This document shows positions 10,041 through 22,925 of a stretch of DNA of 64,000 nucleotides, one piece after another (positions within the stretch are counted from its first letter, which is position 1; the number at the start of each line of letters is the position of its first letter). The stretch covers positions 19,468,001 to 19,532,000 of the forward strand of contig JBHGNT010000006.1 of assembly GCA_043228905.1 (NCBI GenBank), given 5' to 3'. Under the pieces are notes generated by a model. That model worked only from the letters and a program-made list of their open reading frames with translations. It was not told the origin of the DNA and searched no databases. This DNA comes from Azolla caroliniana (Eukaryota > Polypodiophyta). The translations under genes were made by a program, and so were the position numbers.

Positions 10041-13000
10041 ATGGCCTTGTCCACGAATGTTGCAGCTGCTCCATTGCGCATTCGCCCACCTCCATTGTCT
10101 GATGGAAAGCTAGATGGAACCAACTACACTCTATGGAAGTTCAAAATGTCTGCCATTTTGGATTCCTACGAGTTGTTGGAAACAATCATGGGACCCACAG
10201 GGGGAGACCCTGAGCCCATGGCAACCTTTGACCCTGCACACCCTACCACATCAATTCCTCCAAATGCTGATCTACTTCGAGCCTGGAAGAGAAGGAATGC
10301 TGATGCGCTATGTACCATAGTCACTGGTGTATGTGACTCCGTACTAACACTAGTGCAACATACAACTAGGGCACATGAAGCTTGGAGCATATTGGCCAGC
10401 CAGTATGAGACCAGAAACTATACAAGGATACAAAACCTCGAAAATCAGCTTGCTGCAGAGAAGCTCGCTGATGGAGAGAAAGTAGAATCCTTTGTAAAAA
10501 GGATTAAGGATCTTCAAGATCAGCTGGCGGCTGTTGGAGTAGTCGTCTCTCAAGAGGATATGGCTCGTCGGTGCATTCGAGTACTTCCTTTCAAGTATGA
10601 TGGCATTGTGACAGCATTGAACACTCAGGTTCGACCCACTCCTTTAAAATTTGATGAACTAAGTGCAATGCTGCTTGAAGAGGAGCTTCGGCTGAAGACA
10701 AGAGAAGAAAGGGAAGATTCAGCATTTGTCTCTAGGACTAAGGGTGAAGGGGCATCCAATTCAAACAATGCGAATAGGATACCGAAGAAGAAGAAGTTCA
10801 ATGGATCGTGTTTCTACTGTGACAAGAAGGGTCACACAATCAAGGATTGTCGAAAGAAGATGGCGGATGAGAAGAATGGTTCTAATAAGACTTCTTGGAG
10901 AGAGCCCGAGTCCGCTAACAATGTCGTAGATGAACTAGAGTTATGGGTCGCAACTGAAGAAGTGTGTTCTTCAGTTGACACTCAAGTTGTTGATGAGTCT
11001 TGGATTCTCGATAGTGGAGCATCCCGACATATGACCAGTAATCGTGACTGGTACAGTTCTTGGACACCTCTACAAGAGCCCATCAATGTTGTGGTCGGGA
11101 ACAATGCTCGATGTCCGGCCAAAGGAACCGGAACCGTCTCCCTCAAAGCAACGACCGGTGGGACAAAGCATCTCTCTCAAGTGTTGTACGTGCCAGATCT
11201 GAAGAAGAATCTACTGTCCATTTTTGCACTGACTGACAAGGGTCTTGATGTTCGATTCAAGAAGTCGGGTGCAGAAATAACAGATTCTGCTGGCAAGGTT
11301 GTAGGAATAGGGGTGAGGCGCAACAATCTCTATGAGCTGAGCGCGTTTACCATTTCTACTGACCACAGCACAAGTACCAACACAAAGCAATGGCATGAGA
11401 GATTTGGGCATCTCAACGTTGCTGTGTTGAAGGAGATGAAGAAGTCGAATATGGTAGTTGGGTTGCCAACCCTATCTGACTTAAGTCATGTTTGTGATGC
11501 TTGTATGATGGGCAAGCATCAAAGATCAGCCATTCCAAAAGAGAGTCAAAATCGGGCAAAGACTCCTCTACAGCTAATACACATTGACCTCTCTGGAAAA
11601 ATGGTGACTCCTGCAATGGGTGGATCTCTCTACTATATGCTAATAGTCGACGACTTCAGCAGAAAGATGTGGGTTTACTTCCTTCGGGAGAAGGCTGAAG
11701 CTTTTAAAATCTTCAAAAGATGGCATAAGTTTGTCGAGCGAGAGTCTGGAAAGTTAGTGAAGGAGCTACGCTCTGATCGAGGTGGAGAATTCTTATCAAT
11801 AGAATTCTGTGAGTATTGCAAAGAGCATGGAATTAAGCGCCAACTTACAACTGCCTACACCCCACAACAAAATGGCGTTGTCGAACGTCGAAATCGAACA
11901 GTTGTCGAGATGGCTAGGTGTATGTTGAAGGCACAAGCGCTGCCCGACCCATTCTGGGCTGAAGCAGTGAACACAGCAGTTTACATCCTCAATCGGAGCT
12001 ACACGAAGGCACTTCAAGGGAAAACACCCCAAGAAGCTTATTCAGGCAAGAAACCTTAAGTGCTGCACTTCAGAACCTTTGGGTGTATGTGCTACGCACA
12101 TATTCCAGATGTGAGCAGAAAGAAGTTGGATGCTAAAAGCAAAAAGTGTATCTTTCTCGGATATAGTGAAGAGTCAAAGGCCTATCGACTCTAGGATCCA
12201 GAGGCAAGAAAGATATTGACAAGCCGCGATGTGGTGTTCGATGAGGAACAACCACAGCTAGCTGAGAACAACGATTCTCAAGTTATCTCATCAACTGAAG
12301 AAGTATTTTACCCAATCCCGACCCATTATCCAAAAAAGGAAGCTGAACCATCTGATGGTAATGGTTCACTAGTTCAGCCTATGCCAGTCCCACATGTAAA
12401 GAAAATACCTAAGTGGGCTCAACAACTCTTCAATGATCATACTCCTAAAGTTGAGTTTCCTGAAACTTCAACTGATGGATTACGAAGATCAAGAAGAATA
12501 CAGGAGCAAGGAAGAACCTCTGACCACATTGTCAACATGGCTCTGATGGTGGACATCATAGGCTCAGTGAGTGAGCCGACCTCGGTGGAGGAAGCTATGG
12601 CCGACCCGAAGTGGAAAGAGGCGATGATATCAGAATATGATAGCATCATGAAAAATGACACATGGGAGTTGGTAGAGAGGCCAACAAAGAAGAAGGTGAT
12701 AGGCACGAAGTGGGTATGGAAAGTAAAGTATAAAGTTGATGGCTCTTTGGAGAAATTCAAGGCCAGGCTAGTAGCGCAAGGATACTCCCAAATTGAAGGG
12801 TTCGATGTACAAGAAACATTTGCCCCGACAGCTCGCATGACAACAATTCGAATGGTCATAGCGTTGGCTACTTCAAGAGGATGGCTGATTTATCAAATGG
12901 ATGTCAAATCAGCATTTCTGAATGGGCATCTCAAGGAGGAGGTATATGTGACACAACCACCGGGGTTTGAGATACCGGATTCAGAAAACAAAGTTTGCAA

Positions 13001-14135
13001 GCTGAAGAAGGCACTATATGGTCTAAAGCAAGCACCAAGAGCTTGGAACAAGAGGATAGACAGCTTCTTACGATCAATCGACTTTAAGCAATGTGCTTCG
13101 GATGCAAGTATGTATGTCAAAATGAAGGACGGGAAACAAGTCATCATTATCATTTACGTGGATGATCTAGTACTTACTGGTGACCATGAAGAGTGCATTG
13201 GCCAAACACAAGAGTGTTTGAAAACTGAGTTCGAAATGACAGACTTGGGGATTCTACACTACTTCCTTGGAATTGAGGTTTGGCAAACCTTGGTCGGCAT
13301 CTTCATGTCACAAAGAAAGTATGCAACAGAGATCTTGAAGACCTTCGGGATGATGGACAGCAAGTCGAAGTCGACTCCAATGGAGTCAAACTGCAAGCTA
13401 TCCCAAGAAGACTCATCACCAATGGTTGACATAAGGAAGTATAGACAACTAGTAGGAAGTCTAATTTTCCTATGCAACACTAGGCCGGATATTTGTTTTG
13501 CAGTCAATGTGGTGAGTCGATTCAGCAACAAGCCGAAGGAGACTCATTGGAACGCTGCTCTACGTGTATTAAAGTACATTGTGGGTACTTTAAATTATGG
13601 AATCTTCTACAAGCCAACAATTGACCAACTTAGTGGATATTGCGACTCCGATTGGGCTGGAGATAGTGATTCCAGAAAATCAGTTTCTGGATATTGTTTT
13701 TCAATAGGATCTGGAGCTGTTTCATGGAGTAGTAAAAAACAACCAACAGTGGCACTATCTTCAACGGAGGCAGAATACAAAGCAGCATGCATAGCGGCAT
13801 GCGAGGTAGTTTGGCTAAGAAGAATCCTTATGGATGTGGCAGTCCCAATAAGGACGGCAACGGTATTGAGGTGTGACAATCAGAGTTGCATGGCCATTGC
13901 CAAGAACCCCGTATTTCATGCACGTACTAAACACATAGAGATTCAGTATCACTATGTGCGGGAGCTAATAAATGATGAGATTGTGGAGCTTGAGTATTGT
14001 CCAACATCAGAAAATGCTGCAGATATCTTCACAAAGGCGCTTGGAGCAGAACAGTTGCAACAACACCTTCGACGACTAGGTGTTGGCCCAATTCCAAGTG
14101 AACTCAATGGGTTGATCATTGAGGGGGCATGTTAG
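10041..14135 (+). pseudogene. Copia H gag-pol, two in-frame stops
   Basis: One continuous frame of about 1365 codons. It has a gag with zinc knuckle CFYCDKKGHTIKDC (near codon 256), protease WILDSGASRHMTS (near 326), a GAG-pre-integrase region, an integrase core with DRGGEF and TPQQNGVVERRNR, RT with IYVDDLVL (near 1036) and RNase H with GYCDSDWAGD. Two nonsense codons break it: TAA at 12057-12059, and TAG at 12192-12194 where RLWDPE would be expected. No frameshift is seen. The final TAG lies in the first bases of the 3' LTR, and the last sense codon is the LTR's own TGT. Confidence 0.95.
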
Positions 14136-14764
14136 ATATAATCAATGATCAGCCCCAAGTTGTAAATCTATCCCCATATGTGCTCTTAAGAGTGCACATT
14201 TTGTGATAGCGCCCCAAATGAGGAGCGGCTAGTGTGCAACTCGACCATATGGGTCGATAAGGTGTTAATCTAGGAAACTGTAGATGCGTAGGACACAATA
14301 TATTTAGGAAAGAGAGAAATAGATAAAAGGATTGGCTAATCAAGTCAGCTAGAATATTTTGTGGGCAAGTTACGATGTACTTAGTCTTGAAGTATGCGTC
14401 ATTGACTTCAAGATAAGTATTATCTAGCACTAGCCTGTACCTAGGGAGTTGGGTCATATTAAATGACAAGTCAGTTGACAGAAAAGGAATATCTCCACTA
14501 CTGTCAACTGACTTGCACATTTATACTAAGACCAAACATAGATTATAAGTCACTTTTCTCACACAGTGGTCAGATTGATCATTAGTCCCCACTAATTTTG
14601 TAGTGAGCCGGTCCATATCCTATCTAAGCTCTAAGGTGTGAGCGCATGGGAAAACTACCATTTTGAACTACTCTCATATGTAATAGAAATTCTGTTTTTC
14701 ATATATCCATCTCTGCAGTTGTAACTCTATATACCTATCTACTCGATTCTCAATATTTCTAATA
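14130..14764 (+). repeat. 3' LTR of Copia H
   Basis: A 635-bp near-copy of 9304-9937, preceded by a short purine tract (ttgagggggca). Confidence 0.93.
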
Positions 14765-15118
14765 CCCACCTATGCCTTAGTTGTAGCAAAACCTTTACCA
14801 AGAGAGTCATATAATGTGTCTCCATCAAATACTTCAACTCCAATGGAAATCGACACCACATGTCGTTGCAGACCATTATCAGAAGAGGAAAAGCAGTGAC
14901 AACAAGAAAATCGACTATGTCTTTATTGTTGTGGACCGGGGCATATTGCAGTGAACTGTCCTCATAGGCCAAGAAGACGGGTAAATCAAATAGTCGCTAG
15001 TACTAATAGTATTAAACCTAAGTCTATTTCATTAGGAGTGCCGGATAGTCCTAATAGCCTAAGCCTATAAAACAAATTTGAAGTTCTTAGTCAATTAGAA
15101 GAAGAATTAAACAACTAA
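14765..15118 (+). pseudogene. Chromovirus D gag, 3' part
   Basis: It resumes after Copia H with the K-like text around the zinc knuckle (LYCCGPGHIAVNC-like, near 14925-14965) and ends in TAA at 15116. The frameshift region of K is conserved here: ATTAAAC at 15106-15112, then GTCCAGCC (15119-15126) and GGTTGGAT (15143-15150). Confidence 0.85.
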
Positions 15119-16609
15119 GTCCAGCCAAAATAGCAGTTGTTTGGTTGGATAGTCCTAGATTTGTGCAGCCCATTAATGGTTCCATTCCCTCTACGCAAGT
15201 TAGCAATGTCTTCCTAGCTCAAGTAACAATTAGTACTAAAAGTAATCCTCCAATACATATCTTAGCAGTCCTAGATTCCGGAGCCAAGTCTTGCTTCATG
15301 GATAAGAATTTTGCCCAAGCTCATCAGATATCCCTAAAAAAACTCCCTTGCCCAGCTTCTGTAGTAGTCATTGATGGTCGCCCCATTGCTTCTGGAAATA
15401 TCGTAGAAGAGTCAGGGCCGATTAATGTTGTCCTAAATAACTTGGCATGTTTAATATCATTTAATATAATTAGTAGTCCAGAGCATCCAATTGTTTTGGG
15501 GTTACCATGGTTCGAAATACACAATCCGGACGTAGATTTGATAACAAGATAAATCGGGTATCGACAACCTCGAGGATCTACTCATAAGATTTCAATGATT
15601 TCACTACATCAATTGTGTGAGGAAGGACGCAAGGAAGAAATGTTTGTATTCACAGTATAAGTGAAACCTTCCAACACCGCTGAGGAGTCAACAATTCAAC
15701 TTCCAAAGAAGTATCATCATTACGACGACATTTTTGGTAAGGTAAAAGTTAGTACTCTTCCTCACCATCGATCGTAAGATTGTCCAATTGATTTACAACG
15801 AGGAAAAGAGCCACCGTGGGGACTGATCTACAACTTGTCACCAACCGAGCTTGAAGTTCTTTGAGACTACATAGAGGAAAATTTGGCAAACGGGTTCATT
15901 CGACATTCGAAATCTCCAATCAGAGCACCTATTTTATTTGTTAAGAAAAACGATGGATCACTTCTTCTAGTCGTGAATTGACGTGGCTTGAATAAGGTCA
16001 CCATCACGAATAGGTATGCACTTCCCATGATCTCGAGTCTCTTAGAAAGAATTAATGGCGCAAAGTTTTTTAAAAATCAACTTATGAGGAGCATATAACC
16101 TCGTATGGATTCGACTGGGAGAAGAATGTAAGACAACTTTCTACACCCAATATGGGCATTTCGAGTATATGGTTATGCCATTCGGCCTCACCAATGTGGC
16201 AACGGTTTCCAGCACATGGCAAACGATATATTCCGAGATATTTTGGACATCTGTTTGATCATCTACTTGGATGATCAACAAGTTTATTCAAAGACACAAG
16301 AGGAGCAGACGACTACGAGAACATGGTCTTTCTACAAAGTTGGAAAAGTGTAGCTTTGACTGTAATTAGGTGGAATTTCTAGGCTATGTCATCTCATCGG
16401 AAGGCATCTCTATGGATCTAGCTAAATTTCAAACTATGTTTGAGTGGTAGAGTCCACGCTCATTGCGAGATGTGCAATGCTTTTTAGGATTCTCAAACTT
16501 TTATCGCAAGTTTATACAGGACTACTCAAAGCTTATTGTGCCGCTCACACAACTTACAAAGAAGGGGCAATCATTTGTTTAGACTAAGGATGCAGATACG
16601 GCTTTTGAG
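15119..16609 (+). pseudogene. Chromovirus D pol, protease and RT remnant
   Basis: Protease text (LAVLDSGAKSCFMDK near 15260) and an open stretch to 15552. It is followed by RT with many stops and indels. The catalytic region near 16260-16280 still reads like IYLDD but then loses frame. The match to K pol ends at 16609, where Gypsy F begins. Confidence 0.87.
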
Positions 16610-16898
16610 TGTTAGATAGATCTAAAGTAAGCATATGATAAGGATAAAAGATAGATAAATAAGAAAGGAGAGAGAGAGAAAGAAGGGTGCTGATCCACCC
16701 AACCACCCCCGAGCGAAGGGATCGAAACAGACTCGAGCCTCGATCATCGTCCCATACCACCGTCGTGGCGTCGAGTCGTACCTGGTGATGGCGTGCTCGC
16801 TACAAGAGTTGACCCACCACAAGAATAGAGTCTCAACGTAGTCAAGAGATTCTCAAATGAGGGTAGCTAAGCCTCATATTTATAGCCAGACCCAAGGT

Positions 16899-17396
16899 TG
16901 TCACATTCTAGACTCAAACATCTAATTTTTAACACACGATACACTGTGTTGTGTTAACCATATGGAAACTCTTGTGAATTGTCCACATTCGATTGTGAAC
17001 TTGTATATATTGTAGATTCTAATGTATAGTACATTTGCGAATATTCTAATCGTTAGTATATTCTAGAATTATTCTGTGGTATATTCTAAACGGGTATATT
17101 CTCGAGATATTTCTTGAGTATATTCTAGAGATATTCAATCTCGGAAATTGTATAAATACTTGTAACATCCTTGGTCCCTTTCAAGGAATTCAACACCAGT
17201 CATTGACACATCAATCTAGTATTCTCGTTTTGCCTCATCTTTGTCTCCTTGATCTTTATTTATATCTTCATGCTCTCATGTCGCTCACGACGTCTAGAAT
17301 TCCTAGGCTTGCCACATCTAGCTCCAAGTTCATCCATCGCTCATAGCCCCATCATCTGTGGTCCGTCCTAGTCTACCACTTGGTGTGTCCGTGACA
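16899..17396 (+). repeat. 5' LTR of element E (498 bp)
   Basis: It contains TATAAATA (17151-17158) and, 34 bases on, GGAATTCAAC (17185-17194). The latter can pair with the primer site after the LTR. Confidence 0.88.
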
Positions 17397-17407
17397 GTTT
17401 GAATCCC
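17397..17407 (+). other. Self-priming-type primer site of E
   Basis: GTTTGAATCCC pairs with LTR bases 17185-17193 at 8 of 9 positions. It differs from the K site (GTTTGAACCG), and the LTR partner differs in step. Confidence 0.6.
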
Positions 17408-17599
17408 TTCCAACTGGGAGCACCACCCGTCTTCGTCATCGCCTTTGCTTTTCGAGTTACCATCATCACCGTCCTTGCTTCCGGAGTTACCATCATCAAC
17501 AACCTTATCTTTGATGTCATCATTTTCAGCACCTCTTCGCCCAACCATCATCGTCATCAACACTACTTTTCATCATTTTTAGGTATCATTTTGTATCAC

Positions 17600-18760
17600 G
17601 ATTTTGGTGAGGAGTGCTTTCGATCACTCACCTTCCCATTTCCGGTAGGGGTCACAACTACTCACTTTCCTGGTGGGGATCGGATCATTGCTCACTTGCA
17701 CTGCATTTTCGTTATAGTTCAAGACTCGTGTCACTTTCTGTTGGCGAGGACCAATTTCGATCGCTCACCTTCTAGTTTCAGTGGGGGTCACAACCGCTCA
17801 CTTTCCTGGTGGGGATTGTGTGGGTTTCTCGCTAGTGCTACCGTTTGTTCCGTGTCTTGGGTCAACCTCGACTATTGACCCTCTCATAATAGAAGAAGTC
17901 GAGTCGACCTCTTCACTTGCACTCCTTCGCTCGTTGTTGTTCCAGTTCTTGGTAAGGGCCGCGTGGTCGCTCACGCCCGTTCGTGTTTTCGATGAGGACC
18001 AGACATGGTCGCTCACGTTTCCAATTCCCGATGAGGGCCACACATGGTCGCTCACATCCATTCGTGTTCCAGTTCTCGGTGAGGGCCGCTTGGTCGCTCA
18101 CGCCCGTTCGTGTTTTTGATGAGGACTGCACATGGTCACTCATGTTCCAGTTCCCGATGAGGGCCACCCATGGTCGCTCACGTTCGTTCGTGTTCCAATT
18201 CTCGGTGAGGGTCGCATGGTCGCTCACGTCCATTCATTTTCCAGTTCTTGGTGAGGGCCACATGGTCACTCACGTCCGTTCGTGTTCCAGTTCTCGGTGA
18301 GGACCGCATGGTCGCTCACGCCCGTTGGTGTTCGTGTTCCAACTCTCGGCGAGGACCGACATGGTCTCTCATGCCTGTTGGTGTTCGTGTTCCTTGTGAG
18401 GACCACACATGGTCGCTCACTCCAACTATTGTTCGTGTTCCAGATCCCGATGAGGATCGACATGGTCACTCGTGCCTGTTGTTGTTCATGTTTCAATTCC
18501 CGGTGAGGACCACACATGGTCGCTCATGCCCGTTGGTGGTTGTGTTCCAACTCTCGGTGAGGACTGACATGGTCTCTCATGCCCATTGGTGTTCGTGTTC
18601 CCCATGAGGACCACACATGATCACTCATGCCTGTTGGTATTCGTGTTCAAGTTCCCGACGAGGACCGCACATGGTCGCTCATGCCTGTTGGTGTTCGTGC
18701 TCCCTATGAGGACCGTACATGGTCGCCCATGCCTATTGGTGTTCAATACCTTGTCTTCTG
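17600..18760 (+). repeat. Minisatellite forming the interior of E
   Basis: From about 17938 to 18755 there are roughly 16 imperfect units of 45-60 bases. The core is atggtcgctca(c/t)g, then 'ttcgtgttccagttc' and a 'ggtgaggaccg' variant. A longer, older version of the repeat (catcactcac, gtggggat words) occupies 17600-17830. Reading frames through it stay open only because the units lack stops; no protein domain is seen. Confidence 0.85.
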
Positions 18761-18879
18761 GAAGGGTTACTCCTTGTCTAGGATTTACAAAATACTTTGG
18801 AGGTGGTTTAAGCTTTTCATCAACAGTATCCCCTTAAGCCAAAGACCAGTTTGGGAAGGCGGCGTAAGAGGGGGGATAA

Positions 18880-19366
18880 TGTCACATTCTAGACTTGAAC
18901 CTCTGACTTTTAACACACACAATACATTGTGTTATGTTAACCATATGGAAACTCTTGTGAACTGTCCACATTCGATTGTGAACTTGTATATATTGTAGAG
19001 TCTAGTGTATAGTACATTCTAGAATATTCTAATCATTAGTATATTCTAGAATTATTCTGTGGTATATTCTAAATGGGTATATTCTCGAGTATATTCTAGA
19101 GATATTCAATCTCGGAAATTGTATAAATGCTTGTAACATCCTTGGTTCCTTTCAAGGGATTCAACACCAATCATTAACACATTAATCTAGTATTCTCGTT
19201 TCGCCTCATCTTTTTCTCCTTGATCTTTATTTTTGTCTTCATTCTCTCATGTCACTCACAAAATCTAGACTTCCCAGGCTTGCCACATCTAGCTTCAAGT
19301 TCATCCGTCGCTCATAGCCCCATCATCTGTGGTCAGTCCTAGTCTGCGCTTGGTGTTTCCGTGATA
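18880..19366 (+). repeat. 3' LTR of element E (487 bp)
   Basis: By eye about 95% like the 5' LTR. It carries three consecutive heat-shock-type pentamers (aTTCt aGAAt aTTCt, 19016-19030) and an antisense B-box-like GGTTCAAGTC (18892-18901). Confidence 0.87.
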
Positions 19367-19537
19367 GTGGCCCCCAGGCAAGTTCACACTTGGCCTAATG
19401 GGATGTCTCAATCTCGAGGATTAAAAGTAATCATCCCCTTCTTTACACTCTCGTTTAACCCTCACACTTTATCCACGTGTGTAGAATACTGCGGTACATT
19501 CTCACCATGGGATATTATATGGTTATGCCCGTAACAT

Positions 19538-22500
19538 ACTCCCCCTTCTTTAAAACATTGCACTCTTGCAATGGAAAGTTAGGGAAGTTAGTTCTAAGAG
19601 TATTTTCGCGTTCTCCTGTGGCATCTTTGATAGATTTATCCATCCATTTAATTTTAAATTCTCGGATTATTTTAGAATTCTTTCTGGTCCATGTGGTTTA
19701 GAAGATAATTCTTCGGAAGTAACCAGAGTTTCAATTCTCACTATATTGTCGTCAGAACCAAGAAGTTCTTTTAGACGACTTACATGAAAAACTAGATGGA
19801 TTTCAACGCCATCAAGAAGAGCAAGACAATAGGCAGATGACCCAATGCGTTTGAGGACAGTAAAAGGTCCACAAAACCGTGGGGCTGACTTAGCGCACTT
19901 ACCAGTAGACAATGTGTTAGAATTGTGAGGTACATGTAAAAATACCTTCTGTCCAGGGTTGAATAGACAAGGTTGCCTATTATGATCGGCATAAAAACGC
20001 GTTCTATCTTGAGATGTTTTTATATTATCTCATGCAATATGCCACATATCTTGCATATCCCGAAGAAAGTTTTGCGTACTTCGCAACTCATCATGATATA
20101 TATTAACATCAATAGGGGCTCGTGGCTGGAAACCATACATCAACATAAAAGGACTATATCTCGTCGATGTATGTTTGGAGTTGTTATAAGCCAACTTCAA
20201 AATTGGGAGATAACGTTCCCATTTTGTTGGTTTTGTACCAACATCTGCACAGAGCATGTCCTCAATCATTTGATTTACTCGTTTTGTCTGTCCATCGGAT
20301 TGAGGATGATCCATGGAGCTCATGCTCAATGTAGTTTCTAACTTCTTAAAGACTTGCGTCCAAAAGTCGCTAGTAAACTTTGGATCTCGATCACTCACGA
20401 TATCCATCGGTAACTCATAAAAACGAAATAACTCTTCAACAAATTGGTAAGCCAATTTAGAAACTGTTACTGTGGTTTTAGTAGCAATAAATCTAGCCAT
20501 TTTAGTTAGTCGATCAACCAAAACCCAGATGGCATCATGGCCTTTTTGGGTGTGAGGAAGGCAACAATAAAATCCATGGATATACTGTCCCACTTATTGG
20601 CCTTTTTGGGTGTGAGGAAGGCAACAATAAAATCCATGGATATACTGTCCCACTTATTATTGGGAATGTCCAAGGGATGTAAACGTTCAACGGCTTCAAG
20701 TCGCTCGGCTTTGTTAACCTGACACTGGTGACATTTAGCCACATAGCTATGTATGTCAGGACACATCTTAGGCCAAAAAAATTGAGTAGATATGAGAATG
20801 AGTGTGTGATGTATTCTAGGGTGCCCTACTGATGGTGCATCATGGCATTCAAAAAGAATTCTCTTTTTGACCACAGGAATATTTGGAACACAAACCTTCC
20901 CATTATGGTTAGATTAGTCCGTTAGCAATGTGGAAGGATTCCTTCGAGGATGTGGTGGTATTTGTTCTAGACTCAACGCTTGCCCAGTATTTTGCAAAAT
21001 AATTGTCATCAGGATACTTTCCTCGAAGGTGATCATAAAGATCTGATGTTATTTTAGTGAAGCTAAGCATGTTAACTTCACAGATGCGACTTAGTGCATC
21101 AACGACAATGTTCATGGAACCTTTACGATATCTTATGGAAAAATCAAAGTCCTAGATGAGATTTGCCCATCATGCCTTACGACCTTTCAGGTTTTGTTGA
21201 TCACAAAAATATTTCAAGGACTCGTGGTCTGTAGTTACCACAAAATGATTTCCATAAAGATAATAGTGCCATGTCTTGAGCGCATGAATAATTGCAAATA
21301 ATTCCTTTTCTTGCATGGTATACCGACACTGAGCAGAATCAAGTTTCTTACTCTCAAATGTTGTTGGTTTTCCATCTTGATATAGGACGGCTCCTATAGC
21401 ATAATCACTTGTGTCGGTTTTAACCTAAAAAGGTTTTGAAGGATCTCGTAAAAGAAGCGAAGGAGCCTTGCACACCAAGTCCTTGAGTTCCTTAAAGGCG
21501 AGGTCTAGTGTAGCATTCCACACAATAGGTTTTGTAGATTTATGCGTTTGCCCTTTGAGCAGATTAGCAAACGATGTCGTCAATTGGGAGTAATTATGAA
21601 GAGATTTTCGCAGAAACCCGACAAAACCAAGGAATGATCGAACTTCTCAAATATTCCGAAGAGTGGGCCAAGGTTTGACTTTCTCTATGCGAGAAGGATC
21701 AATTTCAACTCCTTGTTCGGTTATCAAATGTCCAAGATAAGTAATTGATTTCTTGAAGAACACACATTTTGAGATCTTCGTGTAAAACTATTTGTCGCGC
21801 AATGTTTGTAAAACAAATCGGACATGTTTAGCATGTGCTTCTAATGTACGACTATAAACTAGAATGTCATCCAAGAAAATAACAACAAAATTTCCAAGTT
21901 GTTCTCGAAAAATGTCGTTCATTTCCCATTGAAATGTGGTTGGAGCATTGGTCAAACCGAAAGGCATAACCAAAAACTCATAATGGTCATAGTGCGTATG
22001 AAATGTCGTTTTAGGAACATCTTCCTCACTTATACGAATTTGATGGTAGCCCGTACGAAGATCAAGTTTCGTAAAATACCGAGCTCCCTAGAGACAGTCA
22101 ATTAGATCGTCAGCCCGGGGCAATAGATATGAATTCTTGATCATTATTTTATTTAAGTGTCAGTAAGTAATACACATACGCCATGTGCCCTCTTTCTTTT
22201 TTACCAAGAGAATAGGTGCACCCCATCGAGATGTACTATGACGTATATAACCCATTCGTAAATATTCCTTGAGTTTCTTAGATACCTCATCCTTTTCGGA
22301 TCGACTTAATCGATAAGGAGGTATACTTATTGGTGCAACACTAGGTACAATATCTATATGATGGTCTATATTAGGTTTAGGAGGTAACCCATGTGGTAGT
22401 TCACTCGGAAAAACATCACGAAAATCATTAAAGATTTCATCGAGTTGTTGTTGTTCAAAATATGATAAATGACCTGAGACACTATAGATATTATAAATGT

Positions 22501-22925
22501 GAATGTTTGGATCAAGTACACAATAAAATAGAGAAGAACAAGACAACTCGGATATTGATGGAGAGGAAACAATCGAAAGAGATTGTTTATTTACACATTG
22601 AATAAAATGAATACAATCAATGAGTACAAAGGAAATGGAATGGTGAACCCAATAAATAGATAAAGAAGAGTTTTTATTAAAAAACCAGGGATAACCCAAT
22701 ATAACATCAATGGTACAAAGATTTATTACATGGAAGTCTACTTCCTCTATACAAATATCAATAGAAATTCCTAATGAATGAATCCCCCATTGATGTATTG
22801 TACTCTTCCATCAGAACAAGTGCACCTTATAGGTGTGATCACTTACGGTGGGTTGAATTCCCCATATCTGAACCAAACGAACATTCATAAAGTTATTATG
22901 AGCCATCTAGTCGTTATTATGAGCC
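19538..22925 (-). pseudogene. Gypsy F pol, broken
   Basis: Read from 22925 downward: protease C-terminus (DVILGYPWF near 22690), RT (GYIRHSTSRWGAP, then MPFGLTNAP and [10 protein letters not shown] near 21880), RNase H remnants (about 21100-21500), the integrase zinc-binding region (CHQCQVNKAER near 20710), the integrase core (SDRDPKF, HPQSDGQTKRVN, about 20030-20590), and an integrase C-terminus near 19670-19910. Several stops occur. A 60-bp tandem duplication disturbs the integrase core start. No chromodomain is evident. Confidence 0.88.
20539..20658. repeat. Perfect 60-bp tandem duplication in Gypsy F integrase
   Basis: Bases 20539-20598 and 20599-20658 are the same by eye. The length is a multiple of three, so it repeats 20 residues at the start of the integrase core without shifting frame. 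Confidence 0.93.

Larger units (their letters stand above)
9304..14764 (+). mobile_element. Copia retrotransposon H, nearly intact
   Basis: A full-length 5.46-kb element with two LTRs (634 and 635 bp), a methionine-tRNA primer site and one gag-pol frame. It is flanked by a perfect 5-bp duplication CCCAC (9299-9303 and 14765-14769). The LTRs differ by about one substitution and one single-base indel by eye, so insertion was recent. It interrupts the gag of chromovirus D. Confidence 0.96.
7988..16609 (+). mobile_element. Decayed chromovirus D (split by Copia H)
   Basis: An old relative of the intact chromovirus K. It has an LTR at 7988-8462, gag in 8525-9303 plus 14765-15118, and pol from about 15119 until it is cut at 16609 by Gypsy F. 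Gene order, gag wording, the gag/pol junction and the LTR layout match K. Stops and indels are frequent. The RNase H, integrase and 3' LTR are absent. Confidence 0.9.
16899..19366 (+). mobile_element. Non-autonomous LTR element E
   Basis: A 2.47-kb element. The LTRs (16899-17396 and 18880-19366) start TGTCACATTCTAGACT; the first ends CCGTGACA and the second CCGTGATA. No gag or pol is visible inside. The interior is mostly a tandem-repeat block. The tract before the 3' LTR (agaggggggataa) and the LTR ends resemble those of K and D. It sits inside the LTR of Gypsy F. I see no clean target duplication (AAGGT on the left, GTGGC on the right). Confidence 0.88.
16610..22925 (-). mobile_element. Truncated Gypsy F (split by element E)
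   Basis: A minus-strand Ty3/Gypsy. Its 3' LTR is 19536-19367 plus 16898-16610, about 459 bp with E removed; it starts TGTTACGGGC, ends ATCTAACA and has TATAAATA near 16880. The polypurine tract is at 19537-19552. Pol then reads upward to about 22925. Gag and the 5' LTR are missing. The left end abuts D with TTGAG, and no partner duplication was found. It belongs to a different lineage from K. Confidence 0.85.

Noticed and set aside
17399-18837. Protein-coding gene in the interior of E
   Set aside because: The frames consist of minisatellite translation in more than one frame and contain no domain.
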